Below the pieces are notes generated by a model. The model saw only the letters and a program-made list of their open reading frames with translations. It was not told the DNA's origin and did not search any database. DNA of 64,000 nt from Pictodentalium vernedei (taxonomy: Eukaryota > Mollusca > Scaphopoda > Dentaliida > Dentaliidae), in assembly GCA_031216915.1 (NCBI GenBank), contig CM062297.1:181498350-181562349 (forward strand). Direction: 5' to 3'. The position numbers and the translations under genes were made by a program. Shown here piece by piece: positions 31,388 to 40,970 of this stretch; position 1 is the first letter of the stretch; each line of letters opens with the position of its first letter.

Positions 31388-31917
31388 CTGATCACATCTA
31401 GGTTATAACATTTGTATAATTATTAATGCTCATTAGTCCGGTAGTGGACATTATATTGCTTCAGCGAAACGTGCACTCTTGTTCTGCCTTGTCCCCTCCC
31501 ACTGGCCAGTCCTATTCCAGAAGTTGAAGGACTCTCTCTGTCCTCTGGATTATTACTGGCAACATCATCTGAAAGTCCAGCACTCATAGTAGTGTCATGT
31601 GTGTCAGCTTGATTTGAGCCAGATTGTACTGCAGAATCTTGTTCCACGTCGCTATCATTAGAGTCATATTTGTCCGTGGAATTACTATGATTCTGGTGCA
31701 ATTTGCGCTGAAACTGTAGCCAGGCAACTAAAGGGAAATAACTCCAAATTCATTCGGGCATGGAAATTACTTCTATGGACTGATAGAGATAGTAGCACAC
31801 ATGGACTGAAGTAAGAGTAGATGTATTACTATGCCATCGGCGCACAGCGCGCTGATGGGTTTGTAGTGTCAGTTTATCGCTGACGTGGCACATGCCGACG
31901 AGGCATGAAAGAGTTAA
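31388..31917 (-). pseudogene. Possible 5' part of a piggyBac-type transposon
   Basis: On the minus strand TTAA (31917-31914) is followed by CTCTTTCATGCCTCGTCGGC, a plausible piggyBac-type end resembling MITE families B and E (TTAACTCTTT). About 210 bases inside, a frame open from about 31740 to 31423 encodes an acidic Ser/Asp/Asn-rich stretch (YDSNDSDVEQDSAVQSGSN) and then GRGQGRTR, as in the disordered N-termini of some piggyBac transposases. There is no ATG; a possible acceptor 'gctacag' lies near 31718. The catalytic core is absent, the copy being cut at the tandem array. Identification tentative. Confidence 0.35.
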
Positions 31918-32039
31918 TCAAACTTTTTTTTTGCCAGTGTTTTTCATCTTGAATTTCACCATCAGCATCAGATCAACACAAAATATCATTTGCAGGTTTG
32001 TGAAGGTATCATGGTATGAGTTATTAATGCTAGTGCTTA

Positions 32040-32148
32040 AAGAACATGGCCATAAGAGAAATGCCTAGAGTGAAACCTCTAAAGTGGGCAGCATAGGTAT
32101 CAACAATTGGCAAAATCTTGACTTCATCATTCTTGATAAAGCCATAAA
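32040..32148 (+). repeat. Interspersed repeat B fragment
   Basis: 'cctctaaagtgggcagcata', 'ggtatcaacaattggc' and 'cttgacttcatcattcttga' match the repeat B centre and the start of the window. Confidence 0.5.
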
Positions 32149-32400
32149 CAAGCCTGAATATAAGCAACCGGTCATTTGCAAAATGAGGTCCCCAGAGGGT
32201 GAATTTGCTGATGCTATCCCACGCAGTGGGTCAATTTATCCTCTAAGTACATTTTCTGTTTTGGCTTGAGACCTTGATTCAGACAGAGGTTCACAGAGGG
32301 TAAATTGTGTGATGCTACCCTGCTGAGCAAGGTAGCATCACCAAATTCACCCTCTGGGGACCTCATTTTGAAGATGACAATCTGCTTATTTTCAGGATTG
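32149..32400. mobile_element. hAT-like MITE, copy 2
   Basis: 252 bp, same length as copy 1. Flanked by GCCATAAA (32141-32148) and ACCATAAA (32401-32408), an 8-bp duplication with one mismatch. Confidence 0.85.
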
Positions 32401-32414
32401 ACCATAAACACCTA

Positions 32415-32552
32415 TAAATAAATAATTTATTCAATTAACAGGCATTTACTCTATAACCTACATGTACTGAAGGTTTGGTAAATAGTTTTGTACTTTGAAG
32501 TTAGTCAATTAACAGGTCAATTAGGAGATGTCCAATTAAGTGGGCTTCACTG
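32415..32552 (+). mobile_element. pogo-like MITE, right-end fragment
   Basis: 'ttcaattaacaggcatttac' to the end 'aagtgggcttcactg', followed by TA (32553-32554). The left two thirds are missing. Confidence 0.7.
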
Positions 32553-32574
32553 TATTCCAAACAGTTATACTCCT

Positions 32575-32777
32575 TCATAACCTCTCATTTGGATTATTGC
32601 AATTCTCTTTTCCTTGTTCTGCCACATACATTGCTGCAGCCATTGCAGAGAATCTAGAATATTGCTGCACGAATTATCAGTGGTGTTAAATGCTTCGACT
32701 ATGTCACTCCCATCTTGAAGAATCTTCATTGGCTTTCAGTCCAATGTCGAGTGCATTTTAATATTCTTATGCTGGTA
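32575..32777 (+). pseudogene. CR1/L2-like LINE, reverse transcriptase C-terminal part (segment 1)
   Basis: Reads SHLDYCNSLF.VLP, LLQPLQRI, NIAARIISG and FDYVTPILKNLHWL in one frame with one stop after 'QRI'. This is the classic SRLDYCNSLL / LQ..QNAAAR / H.TP.LK.LHWLP series of CR1/L2/Jockey-type LINEs. It continues at 38878 after removal of the pogo-like MITE. Confidence 0.85.
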
Positions 32778-33028
32778 TAGTGGAACCCTGTTAATTGAAT
32801 AGCCACTTTGCCAATGAAAATTATTCAATTAATGGGAGTTTTCAATTAACACGGATTATGTCATTTTCCTGTATTCTAGAGATAAACTTAGCATTAATTC
32901 TGTTACATCGTGTTTGATAGAGCTCCATGAGCTCTGTCAAACAAGATATAATAGATTGAATGTGTGCATTGGATGAACTGAGGCCAAATAGGTCTATAAA
33001 CAAAGAAAAACTGGGGAGAGTCAGGGTA

Positions 33029-33298
33029 ATTTCTTATCAACCTACTCACAATTGTTTACTACAGGCTTGCACTACAGTGGAAGTCCCTAACTCGGATAAA
33101 ATACTCTCTATTTTTGTCTTTCCCAAGCAAGTTGGGAAAGAAAAGTGGTGCAAAAGCACCAATAAAAATAAGCCAAAACTGGGTCGAGTGCAACCGGCAC
33201 AGACCCAGTACGGGACGCTCTCTCCCAAGTACAACTCCATGACTTCCGTTGCCAGTGCGCATATACCGTCTCTAAAGACCCATTCTTTTTAAAATCCG
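33029..33298 (+). repeat. DIRS left inverted terminal repeat
   Basis: About 250 bases from ACAATTGTTTACTACAGGC to 'cattctttttaaaatccg' are the near-exact inverse complement of 38409-38662; the outermost 20 bases (ATTTCTTATCAACCTACTCA) are unique to the left end and are matched only by the internal complementary region. Confidence 0.92.
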
Positions 33299-33735
33299 CT
33301 TCGTGTCGAGATGTTTTTGCACGCTTATCAGTGTTCCACCAGCTCGATGTTTGATGATTCCTGATTCATTATACCACAGTGTATCCTTTGTATTCTCAGG
33401 AACAGTGTTTTATATTCTCTTTTCTATTATATGTCCATAATGTATATTTATATGCTCTCTCTCGAGTCGCGCGCGAATTTCGCGTGCCACGCGGTTCGGA
33501 CTTAGATTTTTCACAATTATTGTTAATGCTTTTTTTGCAAAATTTTCTAATTGTGTTAGAGTTAGGTGTCAGTGGGGTACCACTCCTACAGTGTTTCTTC
33601 TTTCTTTTGAGAGTAGTCTTCCTGTTGGGTGGTTCCCGGTCGACCGTCTGGGGTCTTTGTTTCTGTCACCTTTCTCTCTTCTTTGGGGGTGTTCTGTTTT
33701 CTCATCTCACCTTCTCTGCTCCTCTCACCTCTATC

Positions 33736-35833
33736 ATGCCCAGGACAATTCCTTGTGGGCAATGTCTGCTGCCAAAGCATGTGGACGATGTACATTTGTC
33801 TTGTTCCTCCTGTAATGGGTGTTCGGCCGAGCGGCCGTGTGGTGTCTGTGGAACATGGTCTTCCACCTTCTGGGCATCAGTAAACCGTGTCGTTCGTTCT
33901 CGTGGCCGTGCCTCCCGCTCCCGCGGGAAAGGAGAACGTGGTCGTTCGGGGCCTCCCGAGCCGACTTTGTCTGGTGAGAGTTATTCCTCCTCTGTGGGGG
34001 ATGTGCAGTCTTTTCCTGTGGTGGATACTGCGGGAGCCGTTGAGTGTTCTGGTGTAGAGATGCCTGGTTCCGGGACTACGGTCCCCCTCCAGTTGACATC
34101 TGAGGCTGTCACTATGGTTGTGACTCCTCCTTCGGAGCCGAGCCGGTGTGCTCTCTCCACTATTTCACCAGCCTCAACGACTCTCGACGTATCTACTACT
34201 GCTGCTGGCCCGTCTGCTTCGTTGTCTGTTTCAGCCGGCCTCGGCTTTTCGCTGCAGGGGACTGCAGGACTGTCCGATACTGTAGATGTGGGATATCGGC
34301 CTCAGCCTTCCCTGACTTCAACTCAGCGAAGTCGGAAGGGGCTGCCGGCCGAGCCCATCGCTGTGGTCTCTTCACCGTCGAGCACCACAGTTGTGTCTTT
34401 GGATTCGGATGTTCGCAGTGGAAACACTATGAACTCCGTGGCGTTTCTGTCTACTCACTCTGGTCACACGACCAGTTTTGGGGGACCAACGCCTTTTGTG
34501 CAGCCTGGACCTTTTGCCCCGCAGAGGTCCGTGGTGACTCTCATGAGTTCTCGCAATATTGATCCTCGGGGTGCATCGTACCCCTATACACGTCTGCCTT
34601 CAGATGTTTCGGCTGCCGCCCGCGTCAGGTGTTTTGGAGGATCGTGACCCTTCGCTGGTTAAGAGGGTCAGAGGTGAAGCCACTTTGCCGGTTCGCTCCC
34701 CTGTCGAACCGGTCGGTACAGGCAGTGAGCTTAGGGAGGCCCTCTCCTTACTCACTCAGGTTCTTTCTAAGAGCCTTCCTGTTGCTTCCAGCGAGGCTAT
34801 GGGTGGTTTCCAGGCGCCGCCTCCCGGGATTGGAAACAGGCCGGTTTCTGATTCCTCTGGTGTCCCGACACCATGGGAGGTGTCGGCTGGTTTGCCCACG
34901 ATGGGCTATGTGTCTTCCGACTCTGGGGAGGAGTCCGACATGCTTGAGGTCGAGGGCCAGCAGTCTTCGGACTTGGGGGCGGCTCTTGACTTTGTGTTTG
35001 GGTTTCTGCCTGAGCTCAAACCTGCTAACCAGCCGACAGTGCAGCCTGGCCGCGATCATCGGTCGCGCGCCAACAGCCTATGGAGCAACCTGCTTCTGGG
35101 CGTCTTCGACCGTGCCAGTCGGTACAGGTGGTTGAAGCTTTTTCAGCATTGGATGCCAAGCTGAATTCCAAGGCTTTGAAGACTTCGTTCTTCACCAGGA
35201 TTGACACCTTTTTGCCTCCTGTGCGTTATCGTTCCTACGATTCCGCCAATGACGACTCTGGAGTCCACGTTGGGCTTATCTAGAGAGATGCTTGGCATGC
35301 TTTCTCTCTCAGATCACGTCGTCTCAGCTTTGGCTGCTTATCTGCCTCCAGATAAGTTTGACGAGGTACAGGCTCCTTTGCGTGTGCTGTCCAAGGCGCT
35401 TATGCACCTTACTCACACGCATGCCTGTAACACGGCTAATTTGGAATTAGTTGGAAGGGACGCTGTGCTGGACACAGGACGATCCCTTCCCGAGGAGCAG
35501 CGTGCTACTCTTCGATCTGCTTCTTTGGCAGGTCCGCAACTTTTCCATGGTTCCGTGTCGACGGTCCGGGATGACGTCCTACGTCATTCCAAAGATCAGC
35601 TGGTGTTTCGTCAGCTTGATCAGCCTTCTCGGGGAGGCAAGGGCCGTTCCAAGCCTAACAAGTACCCTTCTGCTTCCTCTGTGAAGCAAAAGGCTGGTCC
35701 TTCTGCCGCCGCCTCTACTTCTTACTCACGGGGTAAAGGTAGGGGTCGGCAGAATCGAGGGAAGTCTCAGGATTCTTCATTTAGCAGAGGAGGTGGTTTC
35801 TCCTCTCGCGGGCCTCGTCGGGGCTCGAAATGA
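33736..35833 (+). pseudogene. DIRS gag-like ORF1, copy 2, frameshifted
   Basis: I choose the ATG at 33736 because the cysteine/histidine block starts there: CGQCLLPKHVDDVHLSCSSC, then CGVCGTW, a zinc-binding pattern like DIRS ORF1 N-termini. A basic RSRGRASRSRGKGERGR segment follows. The frame ends at 34647 and continues one base shifted (about 34559-35164), back again (35080-35280) and shifted again (35201-35833), so at least three indels. The C-terminus is Gly/Arg-rich (SRGKGRGRQNRGK, GGFSSRGPRRG), as expected for nucleic acid binding. It overlaps the start of pol by about 40 bases in another frame. Confidence 0.75.
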
Positions 35834-37766
35834 AGGTCCTCACCTCGACTCGTCCCAGGTTGGAGGAAGGATAGCAGAGTTCGCAGACCATTGGACCACC
35901 ATCACATCCGATCCATGGGTGTTAGATGTTGTTCGGTCCGGGCTGCGCATATCCTTCCGACGGCACCCCACTCTGTCAAGGGTGCCTCTTCCAACCACAG
36001 TTCCTTCAGACGTTTTATGTCGGGAACTTTTGTCCACGGAGATTGCCAATCTCCTGGCAAAGGGGGCGATCGAGGTCGTCAAGAACGTTCAGTCAGTGGG
36101 TTTCTATTCCCGCCTGTTCTTGGTGCCGAAGAAGGACGGCCGACTCCGACCGGTTATCGATCTGAGTATCCTGAACCAGTCTATCATTGCTCCCAAGTTC
36201 AGCATGGAGACTTTCAGGTCAGTTCGCCAATCAATTCACCAGGGAGATTTCGCAGCCAGCATCGACCTGCGAGACGCTTACTTCCACGTTCCGATGCATC
36301 GGGCGTCACGGAAGTATCTCAGGTTCGCTTTTCTGGGGCGAGTTTACCAGTTCAAGGCCATGCCTTTCGGCCTCAACCTGGCTCCTTGGGCATTCACCAG
36401 ACTGATGTCGCATGTGATAGCGTTCCATCGCACACAGTCCAGGGTGACTACTTCGGCATATCTGGACGATATCCTCCAGAGGCATTCCAATGCTGCCTTA
36501 CTGGAATCGGATGTCGCCACTCTGTTGAGCTTGCTCACGTCGCTAGGATTCAGAGTCAACGAGGAGAAGTCGGACCTGGTCCCTTCTCAGTCATTTTGTC
36601 ATCTGGGGATGTCTTTCCAAACCAAATTCAATTTGGTGGCTGTTCCCCAGGCCAAGGCTGTGATTCTCTCAGCTTTTGCTCTGACTCTGTCCCAGTCCAG
36701 GTCCGCGACCGCTCGGAGTTTTCTCCGGCTGATCGATCTCTGCGGTTCGGTGACGGATCTCATTCCTCTAGGTCGGCTGCGTGTCAGACCTCTCCAACAC
36801 TTTCTGCTCAGTCGTTGGAGGCCGAATGTAGATTCTCTGGATCAGGTGCTTCCGTTTCCGGACTCTCTGTATCCTCACCTTCTTCCCTGGACAGATGTTC
36901 AGTGGATTACGCAGGGTGTTCCGCTGGACTTACCCACGTCCGATCGCGTTCTGACGGCAGATGCCAGCGATCTCGGATGGGGTGCGACGTTGGATCCTCT
37001 CGGTCTTTCCCTACAAGGGATGTGGGACCAGGATCAAGCAGCTCTACACATCAACCAGAAGGAGCTTCTTGCTCTTCTTCTGAGTTTCAGGCAGTGGATC
37101 CCTCACCTGTCGAATCGCCAGGTCCTTCTACTATCCGACAATTCGACAGTGGTTGCTTACATTCGGAACCAGGGCGGCATGCACTCGCTTCCGATGTACG
37201 AGTTAGCTCAGGATCTTCTACTGTTCGCTCAGGATGTTCACGCCGGAGTGGTTGTTCGTCACATTCCCGGTTGTCTGAACGTCCTAGCCGACTCCCTGTC
37301 CCGACAGGGCAGGGTTATTTCCACCGAGTGGATGCTTCACAGGGCAGTGTGCCAGTCGCTTTGCGATCTCTGGGGACGTCCCCACATCGACCTCTTTGCG
37401 ACTCGTTGGAACCATCAGGTGGACACTTTCGTGTCCCCGTGTCCAGATCCTCTGGCTTTTGCCGTGGACGCTCTTGTCACTCGATTGGAACGGTCTAGTC
37501 GGCTACGCCTTCCCGCCGGTTCCGATTCTTCCTCAGGTTCTCGCCAAAATTCGAACCTGCAGTTGTCGAATCATTCTGATCGCTCCCCTGTCGCCTCAGC
37601 AGGTGTGGATCAATCAGCTCCGCTCGCTGATGGCTGCAGTTCCGGCACGTCTCCCGCTATGTCGCGACCTTCTTTGTCAAGGTCGCCCGAGGAGGTTTCA
37701 CGTCGACCCGACTTCATTGTGCCTTCACGCACGCATATCTTTTTTCAGGTCCTGTCTCCTCCATAG
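35793..37766 (+). CDS. DIRS reverse transcriptase-RNase H, copy 2
   Basis: 657 codons without a stop, starting at a GTG in the overlap with gag, so translation probably needs frameshifting or reinitiation. Reverse transcriptase: LVPKKDGRLRPVIDL (residues 110-124), SIDLRDAYFHVP (156-167, catalytic Asp158), MPFGL.LAPWAF (190-201), YLDD (223-226, both catalytic Asp), FRVNEEKS. RNase H: TADASDLGWG (388-397), NQKELLAL (Glu424), LLSDNSTVVAYIRNQGG (Asp449), HIPGCLNVLADSLSR (Asp500). All seven catalytic acids are present. Then DLFATRWNHQ and SPCPDPLAFAVDAL, a conserved DIRS segment of uncertain activity. From about residue 561 (nt 37473-37490) the family sequence continues in another frame (DWNGLVGYAFPPVPILPQVL), so the last 97 codons are out of frame. 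It copies the element RNA into DNA in the living family. Confidence 0.85.
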   Translation: MVSPLAGLVGARNEGPHLDSSQVGGRIAEFADHWTTITSDPWVLDVVRSGLRISFRRHPTLSRVPLPTTVPSDVLCRELLSTEIANLLAKGAIEVVKNVQSVGFYSRLFLVPKKDGRLRPVIDLSILNQSIIAPKFSMETFRSVRQSIHQGDFAASIDLRDAYFHVPMHRASRKYLRFAFLGRVYQFKAMPFGLNLAPWAFTRLMSHVIAFHRTQSRVTTSAYLDDILQRHSNAALLESDVATLLSLLTSLGFRVNEEKSDLVPSQSFCHLGMSFQTKFNLVAVPQAKAVILSAFALTLSQSRSATARSFLRLIDLCGSVTDLIPLGRLRVRPLQHFLLSRWRPNVDSLDQVLPFPDSLYPHLLPWTDVQWITQGVPLDLPTSDRVLTADASDLGWGATLDPLGLSLQGMWDQDQAALHINQKELLALLLSFRQWIPHLSNRQVLLLSDNSTVVAYIRNQGGMHSLPMYELAQDLLLFAQDVHAGVVVRHIPGCLNVLADSLSRQGRVISTEWMLHRAVCQSLCDLWGRPHIDLFATRWNHQVDTFVSPCPDPLAFAVDALVTRLERSSRLRLPAGSDSSSGSRQNSNLQLSNHSDRSPVASAGVDQSAPLADGCSSGTSPAMSRPSLSRSPEEVSRRPDFIVPSRTHIFFQVLSPP

Positions 37767-38268
37767 AGGTTTTTCGAGACGAGCAGTGGAGTGCATTTCT
37801 TCTTCAAGGAGGCACTCCACTGGTTTAGCTTATGCAGCTAAATGGAAGGTCTTCTGTCGATGGTGTGCTGATCACTCTGTTGATTATGCCAATCCTTCGA
37901 TTTCACAGATTGCGGAGTTTCTGGTATATCTGTTTGATTCTCGGGGTCTCCAGCCTGTTACCATCAAGGGTTACAGGTCTATGCTTTCAGAGACTTTTTC
38001 TTATGTGGGGAAGCGTCGTATCGGTACTAATCCTTACCTCTCCAAGCTTGTTCGGCACTTTTCTTTGAAAAGGCCTCGGACTTTGCAGCTTACTCCACGA
38101 TGGAATCTTTCGTGGGTGCTGCTTTGCTTGGGGGGGGGGGGGGAGGTTGATAAGCCTCGGGACCTCTTCCTTCTACTTCACGGTTCCAGTGCACTAGGGT
38201 TATGTGGGGGTTGGTTATGCGATTCCCTCCAGCCTTTTGTCTATTCAGCATGTAGTAAACAATTGTGA
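37480..38268 (+). pseudogene. DIRS tyrosine recombinase, copy 2, catalytic domain deleted
   Basis: In the frame open from 37396, after the displaced pol tail come RRHSTGLAYAAKWKVFCRWC, ISQIAEFLVYLFDSRGLQ, TIKGYRSMLSETFSYVG, LVRHFSLKRPRTLQLTPRW and LSWVLLCL, the core-binding (SAM-like) domain of a DIRS recombinase. A run of 14 G (38130-38143) follows, after which only about 40 codons of untranslated-like sequence remain. The catalytic R..H-x-x-R..Y domain, about 150-200 residues, is gone. In living relatives this enzyme integrates circular cDNA. Confidence 0.8.
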
Positions 38269-38337
38269 GCAGGTTGATAAGAAATCTAAATTTTATAGTA
38301 AATTTCCTTTCTTATTATACCTACCACAATTGTTTAC
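38252..38337 (+). repeat. DIRS internal complementary region, copy 2
   Basis: 38252-38285 is the inverse complement of the left end 33029-33062 (33 of 34 bases), and 38286-38337 is the inverse complement of the right end 38648-38699 (52 of 52 by eye). Together they recreate a head-to-tail circle joint AAATTTAG-ATTTCTTATC, used as template for end completion in the accepted DIRS model. Confidence 0.95.
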
Positions 38338-38408
38338 ATGGAGGCCCTCCCGTCTTCTTTACAAGTAAAGAATCTTTCCTCCCCGCTGATCACATAACTC
38401 TAACGTTT

Positions 38409-38699
38409 ACGGATTCAAAAAGAATGAGTCTTTAGAGACGGTATATGCGCACTGGCAACGGAAGTCGTGGAGTTGTACTTGGGAGAGAGCGTCCCGTACT
38501 GGGTCTGCGCCGGTTGCACTCGACCCAGTTTTGGCTTATTTTTATTGGTGCTTTTGCACCACTTTTCTTTCCCAACTTGCTTGGGAAAGACAAAAATAGA
38601 GAGTATTTTATCCGAGTTAGGGACTTCCACTGTAGTGCAAGCCTGTAGTAAACAATTGTGGTAGGTATAATAAGAAAGGAAATTTACTATAAAATTTAG
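38409..38699 (+). repeat. DIRS right inverted terminal repeat
   Basis: Inverse complement of 33049-33298 with about two mismatches plus a right-specific end (GTGGTAGGTATAATAAGAAA to AAAATTTAG). Very low divergence between the two terminal repeats implies a fairly recent insertion. Confidence 0.92.
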
Positions 38700-38879
38700 A
38701 TTTCTCGACAGGATACAAGATTTTTTATTCCATTAACAGTAATTGACTCTAAAACCTATATTCAATTAACAGGTCAAATTTGTACTGGAGATATGATAAA
38801 TGGTCTTGTGTTGGGAAATTATATTCAATTAACAGGGATATTCAGTTAAGAGATATCCAGTTAAGTGGGCTCCAGTGTA

Positions 38880-39048
38880 TTTAAATACAGTCATGGTCTT
38901 GTGCCTGCATACCTGAGTGAGCGTCTCTCTCGCTGCATACCTTTGGCAGTCTTCATTCTTCTGACCAGTAATAATGTAAGTCAGAGAGCACTGTGGTGGA
39001 TTCAAGACATTAACATTACATTATTTCAATTATTTGTCACTGACCATA
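38880..39048 (+). pseudogene. CR1/L2-like LINE, segment 2
   Basis: HGLVPAYLSERLSRCIPL follows segment 1 in frame once the MITE is removed (the usual YK.LHGLAP.YLSELL box), then 'LTSNNVSQRALWWIQD'. Interrupted at 39057 by a 5S-headed SINE. Confidence 0.8.
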
Positions 39049-39056
39049 CTTTTGCA

Positions 39057-39443
39057 TGCGGTAACCGGTTCTCTTCAGATCACCGAAGTTAAGCAACGTC
39101 GAGCACGGTTAGAAGTTGGATGGGTGACCATTTCAGCATCTGATTCGTGCTCCCACGTTGTGTCCTTGAGCAAGGCACTTAACCCTGATTGCCTATATGG
39201 GGGCACGATGACTCTCTAAGGCGTACTGCACGTCGATGGTGCGCATGTCTTCAACCAATTTAACCCTCCCTGTGCCTCGGTACAGAATTCAGAGTTACTA
39301 TGTTGGAGAGCTGGCAGCTGCTCGGCGTTGCCCGGTGGTTCTCTCCGGGTACTCCGGCTTCCTCCACCCATAAAACTGTCATCAACACGATATGACCCTG
39401 GCTGTTAATGTGTCTTTAAACCCTAATAAACAGTAAACAAAAC
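39057..39443 (+). mobile_element. 5S rRNA-headed SINE inside the LINE
   Basis: Flanked by CTTTTGCA at 39049-39056 and 39444-39451, an 8-bp target duplication. Head: CCGGTTCTCTTCAGATCACC, TTAAGCAACGTCGAG, 'tagaagttggatgggtgacc'. Body and 'aaaccctaataaa' tail as in the other copies. The first bases of the 5S-like head appear truncated. Confidence 0.85.
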
Positions 39444-39690
39444 CTTTTGCACGATCTGCATTGGCGAGTGAGCAGGCTTTCTCGGTTGCTGGTTCAGGAC
39501 TGGAATGCATTGCCTCAGCATGTTCAGTCACAACCAAATTTACTTGCTTTCAAGAAACAGCTTAAAACTCATTTATTCAAATCATTTATTTCATAGATTG
39601 TGTTCTACAATCTGTAAAGCATTTTAGAGCACCATTGGTGGTTTCATGCTACATAAAATTAATTACTATTATTATGTCAAATTGTTTACA
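39444..39690 (+). pseudogene. CR1/L2-like LINE, segment 3 and 3' end
   Basis: Carries SALASEQAFSVA and, one base shifted, DWNALPQHVQSQPN and AFKKQLKTHLFKSF, i.e. the AFS.AAP.LWN.LP and FK..LKTHLF boxes near the C-terminus of CR1/L2/Jockey-type ORF2, then a short 3' UTR ending in 'tactattattatg'. Confidence 0.8.
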
Positions 39691-39904
39691 TTCAATGATG
39701 TGTCAAACCTATTTACATGCAATGATACACCTTACATATCCTTTCCGTTGTTTCAAAACATTTTTCTGGTACATGCCTTAGTCAACCTATTGACTCTTCT
39801 TGTTCTGAAGACCCTTCCAGGAATTACTTTCGTGATATACTCTCTGAAGTCATTAACAGGTTCAATTGCTGTATAATTTGAGTTAGTCCTGTGAAACCTG
39901 CATA
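39691..39904. other. No recognisable gene
   Basis: AT-rich stretch; 76-codon frame without motifs. Confidence 0.4.
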
Positions 39905-40137
39905 ATTAATTAATTAATTAATTAATTTATTTATTAATTTATTTATTGGGATTTAATGACAAGTTCAAGAGCCAGGATCACCTCATGTCAGACAATTTTA
40001 CGGGTGGAGGAAGCTGGAGTATCTGGACAGAATCACCAAGCAATAGCAAGCAGCTGTCAGGCTCCACACATGCAGGGTTAGCATTGGTTAAAGACAAGTG
40101 CACCATCAACGTGCAGTACATACTATCACACTAATAA
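39905..40137 (-). mobile_element. SINE 3' portion
   Basis: (TTAA)n/(TTTA)n tail at 39905-39945, then on the minus strand the shared SINE tail and body ('gtaaaattgtctgacatgag', 'ccagatactccagcttcctc', 'gtgcacttgtctttaacc'). The promoter head is absent. Confidence 0.75.
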
Positions 40138-40639
40138 ATAAATATAAATTTAACCCCACTTCCAGTGTAAACCTTCTACTGTGGTTATAACATATTCAAT
40201 GGGAATTCCAATTCAAAAATTTACACCTTTAGTAGGAAGTGCATCCAACTTGACTTTGGATATGACCCAATTTGCCGACTTCCAATACATTTTCACTTCG
40301 CGATGTTTCATTCAAACATATGATGTTATGCGGTGCTATCTGCTTTGTGCAATGACTTTTTAAGTTTAAAATACCTACAATTGAATATTTAAAATAAAAT
40401 TTTAGAATTGTTAATAATAATTTGACTGAAAAAGCAAGCAAGGTAAATTCAATCAACTTTTATGATGTGTCTAGCTGTCAATCAAACATTCACATGCAGC
40501 CAGAAGTACTGCCCAACGGCACAGATGTAAACAAAACAAGCCCATGTGTTCGCTCATCTACTAATCGAAAATGTCATTTTTTCTCCATTTTAAGTGACAG
40601 AGTCAATTATTTATTAAGAGCATGGTATAAATAAGACAA
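40138..40639. other. No recognisable gene
   Basis: Possibly unique sequence; a 75-codon minus frame and a 70-codon plus frame show no motif. Confidence 0.4.
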
Positions 40640-40772
40640 ATAGGTACGAGAGCCGGTAAACAGATTTAAACCACTCTAAGAGTAAGGGTTTTAGCCACTT
40701 GGCAGAGCCTTGTGGTTAAAACCCTTATCCTACTTGTGGTTTAAATCTGATTACTAGCCCTAGTACCTATTT
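40640..40772. repeat. Long hairpin, about 60-bp arms
   Basis: AAATAGGTACGAGAGCCGGT pairs with 'actagccctagtacctattt'; GATTTAAACCAC with GTGGTTTAAATC; TAAGGGTTTTAGCCAC with GTGGTTAAAACCCTTA, leaving a loop of about 13 nt. Ends are GGTAC-type; no duplication seen. Confidence 0.75.
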
Positions 40773-40970
40773 ACTCTATATCTTCAGTCAGTATTTGAGA
40801 AAAAGGCAGTGCCAGTAGGGCCCTAGAGTTGTGGATCGTAAATTTTGAGTCAAATTAAATCAGGCAGGTGATTTCAAACAGAATTAAATCTCACTTCTCA
40901 TCAAATGGTGAATATTGCACATTTTACAACCATAAATAGTGCCATTCTCCACTCCATATAATGTATTTAA

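Larger units (their letters stand above)
33029..38699 (+). mobile_element. DIRS retrotransposon, copy 2, both terminal repeats present
   Basis: 5671 bp with inverted terminal repeats, gag, overlapping reverse transcriptase/RNase H, a tyrosine recombinase remnant and an internal complementary region, i.e. the DIRS gene order. The left flank 'cagggta' and right flank 'ctcgacagg' match the intact pogo-like MITE around 45695 ('cacagtaattttttcgac'); no ordinary target duplication is present beyond a shared ATTTCT. DIRS elements integrate by recombinase via a circular intermediate, which fits. Frameshifts in gag and pol and loss of the recombinase catalytic domain make this copy non-autonomous. Confidence 0.92.
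32778..38877 (+). mobile_element. pogo-like MITE split by a DIRS element
   Basis: TA at 32776-32777 and 38878-38879. The left part (32778-33028, TAGTGGAACCCTGTTAATTG start, hairpin at 32915-32952) and right part (38700-38877, ending 'aagtgggctccagtg') together match 45446-45874. Excision in silico of the element rejoins the LINE frame across one TA. Confidence 0.88.

Noticed and set aside
33040..33298. Small ORFs in the DIRS terminal repeats (33046-33262 and 38415-38664)
   Set aside because: Mirror-image frames in the two inverted copies; they encode nothing recognisable and coincide with the terminal repeats.
35891..37498. 535-codon open frame overlapping the DIRS reverse transcriptase in another frame
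   Set aside because: It is Ser/Arg-rich with no domain, and lies in a shadow frame of a gene whose catalytic motifs are all in the 35793 frame. GC-rich coding sequence commonly leaves such frames open.
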